DNA from: Tolypothrix campylonemoides VB511288
Lineage (GTDB): Bacteria; Cyanobacteriota; Cyanobacteriia; Cyanobacteriales; Nostocaceae
Length of the DNA stretch: 64,000 nucleotides
Assembly (NCBI GenBank): GCA_000828075.3
Contig: JXCB02000002.1
Coordinates: 1,180,248 to 1,244,247 of the forward strand
Reading direction: 5' to 3'
The position numbers and the translations under genes were made by a program. Shown here piece by piece: positions 1-9,250 of this stretch (positions are counted from its first letter, which is position 1; each line of letters starts with the position of its first letter). The notes below the pieces were generated by a model, which was given only the letters and a program-made list of their open reading frames with translations, was not told the origin of the DNA and did not search any database.

Positions 1-360
1 GTCTACTCCGATTTAGGAGACAAGCAGAGTGCCCTAAAATACCTCAATTCTGCTCTGCCTTTGAGAAAACAAGTGGGCGACAAAGCAGGAGAAGCAAGAA
101 CCCTCAACAATATTGGCAAAGTCTACTCCGATTTAGGAGACAAGCAGAGTGCCCTAAAATACTACAACTCTTCTGTGCCTTTGATGAAACAAGTGGGCAA
201 CAAAGCAGGAGAAGCAACAACCCTCAACAATATTGGCAAAGTCTACTCCGATTTAGGAGATAACCAGAGTGCCCTAAAATACCTCAATTCTGCTCTGCCT
301 TTGAGTAAACAAGTGGGCGACAAAGCAGGAGAAGCTACTACCCTTTACAACCTTGCTTAC
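1..360 (+). repeat. Three tandem 120-bp TPR-coding units
   Basis: Units at 1-120, 121-240 and 241-360 differ by only a few bases. Each encodes one 40-aa TPR unit containing GKVYSDLGD, the third ending in a diverged cap. The high DNA identity suggests recent duplication, and the array continues upstream of the window. Confidence 0.9.
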
Positions 361-2127
361 CTAGAACGCAGTCGCGGTAACTTGCAAGCAGCACGCACTA
401 ACGTAGAAGCAGCTATCAAAATTATCGAAGAATTACGCACTAAAATCGACAGGCAAGAACTCCGCACTTCCTACTTTGCCACAGTTCAGGGTGACTACAA
501 ATTCTACATCGACCTGCTGATGGAACTGCACAAAAAAGAGCCATCACAAGGATACGATGCATTAGCCCTGCACTACAGCGATCGCTCCCGCGCCAGAAGT
601 TTGATAGAGTTGTTAACCGAAGCAAATGCCAAAATTCTCAAAGGCGCAAACCCAGAACTCATACAACAAGAACGCAACTTACGACAGCAAATTGATGCCA
701 GAGATACACTGCGGCAAAATTTAGCAAATTCACCAAATCAAAACGACCTCACCAAAGCATCTATTCAAAAACTGACCACAGAAATCGAAAATCTCTTCAG
801 CCAACACCGGGAACTGCAAGCCAAAATCCGTACGACTAGCCCAGAATATGCAAAACTGACGAATCCAGATCCCGAAAAGGACATTCTCAAATTACCGCAA
901 ATCCAACAACAACTTGATAAAGACACTTTGCTATTGCAGTATTCCTTGGATGAAGAACGCAGTTATTTGTGGGCAGTCACTCCCACCTCAATGCAAGCTT
1001 ACACCCTCCCCGGACGCAAGGAAATAGAAAAAGTCGCAGAGAAATTCCATCAAGATTTGCAGCAAGCAACAGCCAGTAACCTAGCCATTGAGAGCGCAAA
1101 ACAACTGAGTCAACTCATCCTCGCACCTGTTGCTGATAAATTACCAGGAAAGCGTTTGGTTATTGTTGCCGATGGTGCGCTGCAAACCATTCCCTTTGGG
1201 GCATTAGCTGACCTAACCCCCCAACAGACTTCGCTGCAACGCAAGGGGGAGCAAGGAACACTCCCCTCCCCTAGCAGGGGAGGGGCTGGGGGAGAGGTCA
1301 AATACCAACCACTGATGGTAAACCATGAAATTGTCAATTTACCCTCAGCCTCAACCATCGCCATCCAACGCCAAAAACTCGCCAACCGCCAACCCGCACC
1401 CAAAGCCCTTGCCATCCTCGCAGACCCGGTATACAGTGCTACCGACACACGAGTGACAGGTAAACCCGCAAATACTCAACTCGCCCCGGAACTCGAATTT
1501 GAACGCTCTGCTCTTGCTCGTTCCGCCAGAAGCCTGAAACGCAATGGTTGGGACAGGCTACCATTCACTGCAGAAGAGGCAAAAGCAATTTTAACACTCA
1601 TACCACCAGCAACTAGCCTGCAAGCAATGAGCTTTGATGCCAACTACGACTGGGCAACTAGCAGAGCCTTAAATCAATTCCGTATCCTGCATTTTGCCAC
1701 CCACGGGTTTGTCAATCAAGACCAACCAGAATTATCCGGGATTGTACTGTCACTGGTAGATAAAAAAGGCAAGCCAATCACCGGACACTTGCGCTTGGGA
1801 GATTTGTTTAACCAAGACTACCCAGCAGAGTTAATCGTCTTAAGTGCCTGCGAAACCGGGCTTGGTAAAAACGTCAACGGTGAGGGTTTAGTGGGGTTGA
1901 CACGCGGGTTGATGTATGCAGGTGCAGCGCGGGTTATGGTGTCGCTGTGGCAGATTAATGACAAAGGCACATCGGTATTGATGCAGGAATTTTACAAAGA
2001 AATGTTGCAGCAAGGGAAAAACCCAGCCCAAGCGTTGCGTGCAGCCCAAAGAAAGTTATGGGAAAACCCAGAATGGCGTAGCCCGTATTACTGGGCAGGT
2101 TTCACTGTTCAGGGGGAGTGGCGTTAG
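1..2127 (+). CDS. TPR-CHAT protein, 5' end outside window
   Basis: The reading frame is open from base 1, so the gene starts upstream. The first 360 bases are three near-identical 120-bp units, each encoding a 40-residue tetratricopeptide repeat. After a helical linker comes a CHAT (caspase-like) protease domain. The likely catalytic His lies in LHFATHGF (about base 1702) and the likely Cys in LSACETGLG (about base 1849), followed by GEGLVGLTRG. Bases about 1218-1300 encode a Pro/Gly/Ser-rich stretch that looks like a dispersed repeat inserted in frame. CHAT-TPR proteins are common in filamentous cyanobacteria; some act as regulated proteases, but the substrate here cannot be told. Confidence 0.88.
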   Translation, partial: VYSDLGDKQSALKYLNSALPLRKQVGDKAGEARTLNNIGKVYSDLGDKQSALKYYNSSVPLMKQVGNKAGEATTLNNIGKVYSDLGDNQSALKYLNSALPLSKQVGDKAGEATTLYNLAYLERSRGNLQAARTNVEAAIKIIEELRTKIDRQELRTSYFATVQGDYKFYIDLLMELHKKEPSQGYDALALHYSDRSRARSLIELLTEANAKILKGANPELIQQERNLRQQIDARDTLRQNLANSPNQNDLTKASIQKLTTEIENLFSQHRELQAKIRTTSPEYAKLTNPDPEKDILKLPQIQQQLDKDTLLLQYSLDEERSYLWAVTPTSMQAYTLPGRKEIEKVAEKFHQDLQQATASNLAIESAKQLSQLILAPVADKLPGKRLVIVADGALQTIPFGALADLTPQQTSLQRKGEQGTLPSPSRGGAGGEVKYQPLMVNHEIVNLPSASTIAIQRQKLANRQPAPKALAILADPVYSATDTRVTGKPANTQLAPELEFERSALARSARSLKRNGWDRLPFTAEEAKAILTLIPPATSLQAMSFDANYDWATSRALNQFRILHFATHGFVNQDQPELSGIVLSLVDKKGKPITGHLRLGDLFNQDYPAELIVLSACETGLGKNVNGEGLVGLTRGLMYAGAARVMVSLWQINDKGTSVLMQEFYKEMLQQGKNPAQALRAAQRKLWENPEWRSPYYWAGFTVQGEWR

Positions 2128-2137
2128 ATACTTCAGC

Positions 2138-2230
2138 CCAGCCCTCTCCTTATAAAAGAGAGGGAGAAAGAAAAGACTCTCTAAACCCTCTCCTTATCAA
2201 GAAGAGGGTGCCGAAGGCGGGTGAGGTTTC
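2138..2230. repeat. Pyrimidine/purine-rich dispersed repeat remnant
   Basis: Between the CHAT gene and the protease gene lie two copies of a CCCTCTCCTTAT motif followed by GAGAGGG-type complements. They can form weak hairpins. The same kind of sequence occurs at 52290-52430 and 60450-60510 and inside the CHAT gene, so it is probably a common interspersed repeat of this genome. Confidence 0.5.
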
Positions 2231-2299
2231 TTCGCTTGGAACAGACGATATACAAAAACTATCAAACCAACACTCAAACCAGCACAACAATAAATAGCC

Positions 2300-3274
2300 A
2301 TGAAAAATAAACTCATCAACAAAAAGTCAATCGCATTATTTATTACATCTATTATCAGCGCAATTACGTTAAATACTTGGTTGAATGCAAATGCCCAAAC
2401 CACACCAAAAAAAGCAACTACACCCAAATATACTAAATTGCAAGATGCTAACAACTTTAGTATCAAAGGAAACGGCAAAGCCTTTCAACCTAGTAATTTG
2501 CAACAGGCGAATAAACCCGATAAAGCTGATGATAAAGAATTTCAACGCCGAGGAGTTATTGGTTGGGATGACCGAGTTCCCTTGTTAAGCCGACAATATC
2601 CTTGGTCGGCAATTGGTAGAGTACAGGGATTGACGACTGAAGGCAAGGAGTATCATTGCACGGGTACATTAATCAGTGAAGATGTGGTTTTAACCAATGC
2701 ACACTGCGTCATTGACCCGGAAACACGCCAATTTAGTCAAAAAATCTTGTTTCTCCCAAATGTTATTAATGGCAGGGTTGCGAATGAATCGGATATTGCC
2801 CAAGTTGAAAATGTCATTTATGGCACTGATTTCAGTGGTACTAAATTAGAGAATCAAATTAACGACTGGGCGCTTTTGAAACTCAATAAACCTATTGGCT
2901 TAAAATACGGATATTTAGGTTGGAAATCTTTACCCTCATCAACTCTGGTCAAAAACCGCAATAAATATATTTTCGTTGGTTATTCTGGTGATTTCCCTAA
3001 CACAAACAAAGAAAACTATCGATTTTTAAGCGCAGGAAGCGGATGGACAGCAAGCGTGCAACAGGGTTGCAGCATCGTGCGTGAAGAAAGCAATGTGTTG
3101 TTACACGATTGTGATACCACTGGTGGTTCTTCCGGGGGAGCAATTATTGGGGTGATAGGTAATCAGCCTTACATCGTCGCCCTTAATAATGCCGAATACA
3201 AAACTCGTGATGGACGCGCAATCATCAATCTCGGGGTGAAGATTGATTTCTTAGATAGATTGGCACGAAATTAA
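2300..3274 (+). CDS. Secreted trypsin-like (V8-type) serine protease
   Basis: 324 aa. An N-terminal hydrophobic stretch of about 33 residues ending in ANAQT is a signal peptide, so the protein acts in the periplasm or outside. The catalytic triad is visible: His in VVLTNAHCV, Asp in NDWALLKL and Ser in TGGSSGGAI, with oxyanion-hole glycines as in chymotrypsin-fold glutamyl endopeptidases. The ATG at 2300 is the only start that keeps the full signal peptide. The substrate is unknown. It has no obvious operon partner; the CHAT gene upstream ends 170 bp away. Confidence 0.85.
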   Translation: MKNKLINKKSIALFITSIISAITLNTWLNANAQTTPKKATTPKYTKLQDANNFSIKGNGKAFQPSNLQQANKPDKADDKEFQRRGVIGWDDRVPLLSRQYPWSAIGRVQGLTTEGKEYHCTGTLISEDVVLTNAHCVIDPETRQFSQKILFLPNVINGRVANESDIAQVENVIYGTDFSGTKLENQINDWALLKLNKPIGLKYGYLGWKSLPSSTLVKNRNKYIFVGYSGDFPNTNKENYRFLSAGSGWTASVQQGCSIVREESNVLLHDCDTTGGSSGGAIIGVIGNQPYIVALNNAEYKTRDGRAIINLGVKIDFLDRLARN

Positions 3275-3349
3275 GTAGAGATACTCGTGTGATAGTAATT
3301 CTGCATAATTCTACGCTATAAGTAGGTCGGTGTAAATAATTAAAGGTAT

Positions 3350-3383
3350 GTAGTAAGCGCTTTAGCGCTAAAGCGCTTACTAC
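3350..3383. repeat. 34-nt perfect palindrome
   Basis: Bases 3350-3383 read identically on both strands; the arms begin GTAGTAAGCGCTTTAGC and the centre is TAGCGCTA. It sits between the protease and adenosine deaminase genes. Without a following T-run it is not a classical terminator, but it could form a cruciform or mRNA hairpin. The nearby AGTAGGTCGGTGT sequence recurs at about 20211-20222, suggesting a dispersed repeat family. Confidence 0.85.
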
Positions 3384-3472
3384 GAACTAGTTTTCAGGCT
3401 TTACTTTTCTTTAGCGGAGCTTAGAGCGCTCATTATTCAGCAAAAACGTCAGTGTATTAAGGAAGCATTTTT

Positions 3473-4504
3473 ATGCAATCTTACACTTATATGCCGATTT
3501 CTTCAACACTAACTCATCGCGTTCAAGCCATGCCGAAAGTAGAAATTCACGTGCATCTTGAAGGTGCAACTGATGCAGAAACCATTTATGAGATGGCTAA
3601 GCGGAATCAGGTGGAATTACCTGTTACCTCACTTGATGAATGGAAAAATTTCTACCAGTTTCGTGATTTTAATCATTTTATTCAGGTTTATACTACTGCA
3701 AGCGAGTGTATACAAACACCCGACGATTATATCTTGATGATAGAGCGATTCATCAAGCATCAATCAGAGCAAAATATCCGTTACAGTGAAGTTTTTCTGA
3801 GTGTTTCGTTACATTCTCAAAAATTAACTGATGATGAATTACTTGCTGCCTTAGCTACCGCGATTGCAGCAGGCGAAGCTAAATACAACAGCCGTGTGAA
3901 ATTTATTGCTGATATCTCGCGGGAATACCCAGACACACAAACCAAAGTTTTACAGTTTGCCCTTAAAGGTAAGGAAAAAGGAATTTTTATTGGTCTTGGT
4001 TTGGGTGGAGTAGAACCAGGAAACCCACCGGAGGGTTTTGCTGAAACTTATCAAGAAGCCAAAAGACAAGGACTTCGAGTGGTCGCCCATGCTGGCGAAG
4101 CTGACGGACCGCAAAGTATTCGTGGTGCGATTAAAACTTTGCAAGCAGAACGCATCGGACACGGGATTAGATGTTTAGAAGATCCAGAACTCGTTGAGGA
4201 ACTACGTCACAGTCAAATACCACTTGAAGTCTCACCACAAAGTAACTACTGCTTAGGTATTGTACCGCGTGATCAACCGCATCCAATTCGTCAGATGATT
4301 GATGCAGGACTATACTGCACACTCAATTCCGACGATCCACCCATGTTTTCCACTAATTTGAATAACGAGTACCTGATATTAGCAACTCAAGGTTTTTCCT
4401 GGGAAGAACTTTGGCAGTTGAACCTTAATACACTCGAAGCCAGTTTTTTAAGCGAAGCGGAAAAAGCTGTTTATCGTGAAGAATGGCAGGCGTTTTTACT
4501 ATAG
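3473..4504 (+). CDS. add: Adenosine deaminase
   Basis: 343 aa, the usual length for the family. It hydrolyses adenosine (or a related aminopurine) to inosine and ammonia in purine salvage. The metal-binding motif is EIHVHLEGA near residue 25, the catalytic HAGE is near residue 207, and LNSDDPPMF near the C-terminus gives the metal-binding aspartates. The start follows an AAGGA ribosome site by a suitable distance. It stands alone and converges on the minus-strand nif accessory group. Some members of this superfamily prefer adenine or other substrates, so exact specificity is not certain. Confidence 0.87.
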   Translation: MQSYTYMPISSTLTHRVQAMPKVEIHVHLEGATDAETIYEMAKRNQVELPVTSLDEWKNFYQFRDFNHFIQVYTTASECIQTPDDYILMIERFIKHQSEQNIRYSEVFLSVSLHSQKLTDDELLAALATAIAAGEAKYNSRVKFIADISREYPDTQTKVLQFALKGKEKGIFIGLGLGGVEPGNPPEGFAETYQEAKRQGLRVVAHAGEADGPQSIRGAIKTLQAERIGHGIRCLEDPELVEELRHSQIPLEVSPQSNYCLGIVPRDQPHPIRQMIDAGLYCTLNSDDPPMFSTNLNNEYLILATQGFSWEELWQLNLNTLEASFLSEAEKAVYREEWQAFLL

Positions 4505-4513
4505 TAGTAAACA

Positions 4514-4546
4514 AGAGCCCCGACTTCTTAGAGAAGTCGGGGCTCT
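4514..4546. terminator. Hairpin between convergent genes
   Basis: A perfect 15-bp stem (4514-4528 with 4532-4546) and a 3-nt loop lie ten bases after the adenosine deaminase stop, between convergent genes. It is well placed to end transcripts from both sides, although no strong T-run follows. A near-copy with the same CCGACTTCTT core occurs at 45363-45395. Confidence 0.65.
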
Positions 4547-4569
4547 GTGTCTTCTACACCGTTGACAGC

Positions 4570-5124
4570 TTAATTCAAGTAACTTTGTAATAAAGATACA
4601 ATAGCCTCTGGATGAATCTTTTTATATTCTTTTGTCCCCATTTGCAAAATATAATTAGGTGCGCTTTTACAACATTTAAAACAGCCAGTTTGTTCAATGA
4701 TGACTTGGTCAGACAAACCATACTCATACAACATCTTTTCTAATTCTGATAATAAACTTTTTCCACCTCGCTTTATGCAACCAGACTTTTGACAGACTAA
4801 AATCTTGGCTTTGGGAGAAGACTTTCGTTGTTGAAGGGGGATTTCTTGATTTGGACAAACACCAATTGGTGTCACCCCAAAAGCTTTGAGTTTGATTTCG
4901 CCTGTATGTGTATCTAACTTACTAATACCAAATACACGAATTTGCTCACCAGGAACTAGAGATAAACTGAGAAATTGACGCAACTCTTTAGGAATTTTAA
5001 TTTGCACGTTCTCGGATTCTAATGCCAATTGCAGGTATTTAAATTTCCCAGGGGTATCACCTACAAAGCCAAGAAACTGTCCCTCAAGGTTAAATTCAGA
5101 TAATTTTAGGTAATGATGACCCAT
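4570..5124 (-). CDS. Thioredoxin-like [2Fe-2S] ferredoxin domain protein
   Basis: 184 aa. The C-terminal half has the thioredoxin-fold [2Fe-2S] signature: ILVCQKSGC near residue 108, then TGCFKCCKSAPN near residue 152, as in NuoE-like and Shethna-type ferredoxins. The N-terminal ~100 residues form a separate domain I do not recognise. It lies downstream of nifT on the same strand with a gap of about 135 bp. Related proteins occur near nif genes in other cyanobacteria, so a role in electron transfer or Fe-S handling during nitrogen fixation is plausible but inferred. Confidence 0.75.
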   Translation of the reverse strand: MGHHYLKLSEFNLEGQFLGFVGDTPGKFKYLQLALESENVQIKIPKELRQFLSLSLVPGEQIRVFGISKLDTHTGEIKLKAFGVTPIGVCPNQEIPLQQRKSSPKAKILVCQKSGCIKRGGKSLLSELEKMLYEYGLSDQVIIEQTGCFKCCKSAPNYILQMGTKEYKKIHPEAIVSLLQSYLN

Positions 5125-5259
5125 GTTATTTTAATTCGTAAACTTTTTCGTAATTTTTTCGTGTGGAGCGTCCTTTGTCATGAGTCATTTGCATTTCCAA
5201 AAGACGAATGACTAAGGACAGTCTTGACAAAAAAAGGTGTAATTAAGACAAGCGTTGAG

Positions 5260-5463
5260 TTACGAGAGACGTTTAGCTTCGTAAGTTTGGGGTAATTCTA
5301 GCGGATCTGGCAAATTGGTAAATGCTAATTCCCAACCATTTGCTAAAGTAAAAATCTTGCCTTCTGCTCCTTCTGTTTGTTTAACAACTTCTTCTTCAAG
5401 GTCTTTCTTAGCAACGTAAGCAATCAAAGCTCCAGCAGCATTATGACGTAGCATGACTTTCAT
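5260..5463 (-). CDS. nifT: NifT (FixT) small nitrogen fixation protein
   Basis: 67 aa, matching NifT/FixT in length and pattern: it begins MKVMLRHN, has an Asp/Glu-rich middle and a GWELAF segment, and ends with DPLELPQTYEAKRLS. Its biochemical role is not established in any organism. It follows nifZ by about 78 bp on the same strand, the standard nifV-nifZ-nifT order of cyanobacteria. Confidence 0.9.
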   Translation of the reverse strand: MKVMLRHNAAGALIAYVAKKDLEEEVVKQTEGAEGKIFTLANGWELAFTNLPDPLELPQTYEAKRLS

Positions 5464-5541
5464 AACAGTTTTCCCGCTTCCTAGTGGTGATATTAATTTA
5501 TTGGTGAAATGTCTTAATTTCTGTTCATGAAAAGAAGTTTG

Positions 5542-5826
5542 CTAGGCTTCCTCAACAACTTCTTGTTCCTTGTCAACAAGTTCTAATTCTTTTTTAAGAC
5601 AACCGACGACAAATCCTCTCTCCAAAAAATGCACAGCATAGATATAGGATTTTTGTAAATAAGTGCCTATACTAGCGACGTAACCGATATCTCCCTTTTT
5701 TGCCAAAATGACCCCAATTTCTTGACCGGGAAAAGTACCATCGTTCTTGATCATTTTGCGAAGTCGGACTTTATCACCGATGTTAAAGGCGGGTGGTTGA
5801 TCTAGCTCTAATTCATCTGACCGCAT
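5542..5826 (-). CDS. nifZ: NifZ, P-cluster maturation factor
   Basis: 94 aa. The core FNIGDKVRLRKMIKNDGTFPG followed by VASIGTYLQ is the NifZ signature. In Azotobacter NifZ helps form the second P-cluster of the MoFe protein. The start codon lies inside the 3' end of nifV (14-nt overlap, different frame), indicating co-transcription and probably coupled translation. Confidence 0.92.
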   Translation of the reverse strand: MRSDELELDQPPAFNIGDKVRLRKMIKNDGTFPGQEIGVILAKKGDIGYVASIGTYLQKSYIYAVHFLERGFVVGCLKKELELVDKEQEVVEEA

Positions 5827-6949
5827 GAGAATACCTCTGTTGTTCTTGTACCAAATTCAATAGTTCTTGCACGGTTAAACTACGTTTTTTCTGTACCGAC
5901 TCTTGTCGTACCACCTCCAAGACAGATTGAGTTTCTTGGGAGTTCAAAAAAATGCCGTGCTGCTGTAGCACATTGGACAACAAATGCCGACCAGAATGCT
6001 TACCCACAACCAAACGTCGTTCCCACCCAACCTCTTCAGGAGCAAACGGTTCATAAGTCATTGGGTTTTGCAGAACGCCGTGAGCATGAATACCTGCTTC
6101 GTGAGCAAAGGTATTTTCACCCACAATTGCTTTCCAAGGCGGTACAGTGCTCCCTGATGCTGCTGCAACAAGTCGAGACAGTTCTAATAAACGAGGAGTG
6201 TCAAGACCCACATTAACGCCGTAAATATGTTTGAGAGCCATGACAACTTCTTCTAAAGCTGCATTTCCAGCTCTTTCACCCAACCCATTCACCGTTGTAT
6301 TCACAGATAAAGCTCCAGCTTTAATACCAGCAAGCGCATTGGCTGTTGCTAGACCAAAATCATTGTGGGTGTGGACTTCTACGGGAATTAACAAAGCTGC
6401 CACCAGTCGTCTTACTTTCGCATATGTGGTGAAGGGGTCGAGAATTCCTACCGTGTCACAGAAGCGAAACCGCGATGCACCCCATTCTTGGGCATATTGT
6501 GCTACGTCTAGAAGGAAGCTTTCATCAGCTCTGGAAGAATCTTCTCCTCCTACAGCTACCCAAAGACCTTTATCAACGGCGAAGCTAATACTGTCTTTAA
6601 GTTGTTGCAAAGTTATCCGCCATTGACCATGAAATTTGGCAGTAATTTGGATTCCAGAAACGGGAATAGCAATATGCACTCGCTCCAAACCACAAGCCAT
6701 AGAAGCCTGGATATCAGAAATCACCGCGCGGTTCCAGCCAAGCAGTTTGGCTTGCAAACCCATCTCAGCAATTACCGAGATTGCTCGTGTTTCTTCCTCA
6801 CCCATCGCCGGAATACCGACTTCTATTTCATGAACGCCGATCGCATCGAGAAATTTGGCGATCGCAACTTTTTCTTCTAAGTTGAAAGCAACTCCTGCTG
6901 CTTGTTCGCCGTCGCGCAGTGTTGTGTCATTTATTAAGACTTGATTCAT
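5813..6949 (-). CDS. nifV: Homocitrate synthase NifV
   Basis: 378 aa. It condenses acetyl-CoA and 2-oxoglutarate to homocitrate, the organic ligand of FeMo-co. The N-terminal INDTTLRDGEQAAGV is the catalytic motif of the isopropylmalate/homocitrate synthase family. The metal-binding HTHNDFG follows near residue 195, and GIHAHGV near residue 285. The ATG at 6949 is preceded by AAGAGG. It heads nifV-nifZ-nifT. The 780 bp upstream contains none of the TGAGTACA boxes seen before nifP, so it is either transcribed through from nifP or has its own unrecognised promoter. Confidence 0.94.
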   Translation of the reverse strand: MNQVLINDTTLRDGEQAAGVAFNLEEKVAIAKFLDAIGVHEIEVGIPAMGEEETRAISVIAEMGLQAKLLGWNRAVISDIQASMACGLERVHIAIPVSGIQITAKFHGQWRITLQQLKDSISFAVDKGLWVAVGGEDSSRADESFLLDVAQYAQEWGASRFRFCDTVGILDPFTTYAKVRRLVAALLIPVEVHTHNDFGLATANALAGIKAGALSVNTTVNGLGERAGNAALEEVVMALKHIYGVNVGLDTPRLLELSRLVAAASGSTVPPWKAIVGENTFAHEAGIHAHGVLQNPMTYEPFAPEEVGWERRLVVGKHSGRHLLSNVLQQHGIFLNSQETQSVLEVVRQESVQKKRSLTVQELLNLVQEQQRYSHAVR

Positions 6950-7730
6950 CTTGTAAAAACCTCTTGGATAATGATGAATGATGATGAAGAAAGAACTCAG
7001 AACTCCTACGCTAAGAACTCAAAATGGTTTTTTAGCGATTGGATGTTGAGCCAGAATGCACAGCAACTATAGCTGTTACCATCCGGCTCAAGTACAACTA
7101 CCCTACGGGAAGCCCTGTTTCAGGCGTCTACATTTGCGTCCACCCCCCTCATTCCCCCCTACGAGAGTGGCGTGGGAAGACAGAGGAAAAACTTTTATTT
7201 ATTGTCCATTGGCGGTTCGTTATTTTTTGATGTATTGCACCCAATTGAGAACCGTTATAAATTTACAGGTCGATGAATCACATTTTCCTTGTCAAATCCT
7301 TGCAATGAATTCGTAGGCATATTCAGTAATTCTGAATTCTGTGTTCTGAGTTCTCATCAAAAATATCAATATTCATAATTCACCATTCCTAATTTATAAT
7401 TGATAATTCTTGTTTTATCTGTATGGCATAAAACAAGAATTTGGTATCAACTACAAATTATTATCATCAGGTGAATATTCGGTGTCAGAAAATAGCCTTT
7501 TACTGAAATATGTATTAGCCATTCCTGAAAAAAGCAAGATGCTTAATCCGGCAATTAAAGTAGAAATCATCGTCATATCCTCCCTAAAAAATTTAATTCA
7601 TTTATTGTTTTGCTGTAGTAAAAATTACTAATCGAAAGGACAGATTGCCTAAGCTATCCTTGATTTAATTGACACATTTCTAGCAAGACTAAAATACTTG
7701 CTATGATTGCTATTTTTCATTTTGGATTGC
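6950..7730. other. Gene-free stretch upstream of nifV
   Basis: I see no convincing gene here; short open frames lack family features. Bases about 7138-7215 resemble 57805-57885 (shared GACAGAGGA and ACTTTTATTTA blocks), which marks a dispersed repeat. The rest is AT-rich with repeated TTCATAATTC-like words. If nifV has its own promoter it must lie here. Confidence 0.6.
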
Positions 7731-7931
7731 TTAAACTTGCTCTTCCAGCCAATCAAAAATGCGTTCTAACTGTTGTATGTCCACTAAACCATATTGCCAA
7801 AGAAGCATTGCTAAGGGACTATTATCTAACTCGTGTTTGCGCAGTGCTACAGCAATATCCACAGTTGAAAGTGCGAACTCAGATTGTAAAAAATCAATGA
7901 ATTTTATATCACTGTGATAATTTGCCATCAT
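7731..7931 (-). CDS. DUF2949 family protein
   Basis: About 66 aa from the ATG at 7931 (MMANYHSD); an in-frame ATG at 7982 would give 83 aa but the extra residues look unlike the family. The pattern FLQSEFALSTVDIAVALR, then SPLAMLLWQYGLV and LERIFDWLE, fits the small cyanobacterial DUF2949 family, whose function is unknown. It lies between nifP and nifV on the same strand, so co-expression with nitrogen fixation genes is likely. Confidence 0.7.
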   Translation of the reverse strand: MMANYHSDIKFIDFLQSEFALSTVDIAVALRKHELDNSPLAMLLWQYGLVDIQQLERIFDWLEEQV

Positions 7932-8193
7932 ACAATTTTTCACAAAAAGAAGGTTTAAGGATAAAGAATAGACTTCTTGCATTCATTTCTCAATAAATAA
8001 TTAACTGCACGACGCCAAAGTAGATGAATGCAGATGAAATTTATTTATGCAAGAGTTCTAATGTAGATGCCTTCCTGAGAGCGTCGTGCTGGCTAGGATA
8101 CAAACCTTTATATTTCACCTTCTTGTTTTCACACTTCACACCTGTTTTCATAGTTGTTATTTCAGATTCACCATAATTGAAAGAGTCAAAAAT

Positions 8194-8439
8194 TTAAAGC
8201 TGCCAACATCTTTCTAGCCAATTGATTAATTCTTGGCGACTTGTCATAAATTGCAGTACTGTACTACGGACAAGAATCGCTGTTAAACAACTATCCACTT
8301 GCACCCGCAAAGAACCATCAGAGAGACACCAACAAGGAATCATTAACTCTTGCAAGCGGTGATAAATTGAAAAGCGATCGCTTATCGGAATTTGCAGAAT
8401 ATACTCGGCTGTGGCTTGAAAATTACGGGATTGCAACAT
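8194..8439 (-). CDS. Small conserved-looking protein in nifP operon
   Basis: 81 aa, no family I can name. It starts 2 bp after the nifP stop, which implies co-translation. Its sequence is ordinary globular protein with a mixed aliphatic/aromatic pattern and a C-terminal ELINWLERCW. From memory, Anabaena sp. PCC 7120 also has small ORFs between its nifP-like cysE and nifV; this is probably the equivalent. Function unknown. Confidence 0.65.
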   Translation of the reverse strand: MLQSRNFQATAEYILQIPISDRFSIYHRLQELMIPCWCLSDGSLRVQVDSCLTAILVRSTVLQFMTSRQELINWLERCWQL

Positions 8440-8441
8440 AG

Positions 8442-9206
8442 TTAATGTTCCTTTGTCACCAGTTCTTTTTCCTTTGTTTGACTTGTAAGAATTTGCAGCT
8501 TTTGTTCGAGTTGCTCAATACGTTCTTGCAAACAGCGAAACACTTCAGCTTCTAAATCAGGTAGTTTTCCATGTTCTAAAGGAGAAACTTGTTCGCCCTG
8601 TTTGCTCGAAATAATCCGCCCTGGGATTCCCACAACAGTGCAATAGTCGGGGACATTTCGCAAAACAATCGAACCTGCACCGATGCGGACGCGATCGCCA
8701 ATCTGAATATTGCCTAAGACTTTCGCACCTGCTCCCACAACGACATTTTTGCCCAAAGTAGGATGGCGTTTACCGCTTTCTTTTCCAGTTCCACCAAGGG
8801 TGACACCTTGGTAAATCAGTGTGTAGTCTCCCACAATAGCCGTTTCGCCAATCACAACACCCATACCATGGTCAATAAACACGCCTTTGCCAATCTCTGC
8901 ACCTGGGTGAATTTCAATTCCCGTAAGAAACCGTCCCAAGTGAGAAATGAAACGGGGGATAAAAGCCACTCCGCGGCGGTGTAACCAATGAGCAATGCGA
9001 TGCAAACATAGTGCGTGCAATCCAGGGTAACAAAACAGCACCTCCAACCAATGGTATGCTGCGGGATCTCGTTCAAATATGATGCGAAAATCAGTCAATA
9101 CTGGCTCCAAAGAAATGCCAGAAAGCATTGCAAAAAACAGGTTGGAATAATCACCCAACATTTTTGCAATCTTTGAATTCCTCATGTGGTCGAATGGCTG
9201 TTGCAT
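8442..9206 (-). CDS. nifP: Serine O-acetyltransferase (NifP/CysE)
   Basis: 254 aa from the ATG at 9206; a TTG at 9224 would add six residues. It makes O-acetylserine from serine and acetyl-CoA, the first step to cysteine. The C-terminal two thirds is a left-handed beta-helix of hexapeptide repeats with the active-site [12 protein letters not shown] and [17 protein letters not shown]. The C-terminus carries an additional coiled-coil-like [14 protein letters not shown]. Position and promoter class with nifB identify it as the nif-specific copy, nifP, which supplies cysteine to NifS. Confidence 0.9.
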   Translation of the reverse strand: MQQPFDHMRNSKIAKMLGDYSNLFFAMLSGISLEPVLTDFRIIFERDPAAYHWLEVLFCYPGLHALCLHRIAHWLHRRGVAFIPRFISHLGRFLTGIEIHPGAEIGKGVFIDHGMGVVIGETAIVGDYTLIYQGVTLGGTGKESGKRHPTLGKNVVVGAGAKVLGNIQIGDRVRIGAGSIVLRNVPDYCTVVGIPGRIISSKQGEQVSPLEHGKLPDLEAEVFRCLQERIEQLEQKLQILTSQTKEKELVTKEH

Positions 9207-9250
9207 CGGTACTGGTTTTTTCAAAATAACCGTGTGGTACGTTCTCTGCT

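Noticed and set aside
2197-2478. 93-codon hydrophobic frame on the minus strand
   Set aside because: It is antisense to the protease signal peptide; the hydrophobicity reflects the AT-rich complement. No start signal.
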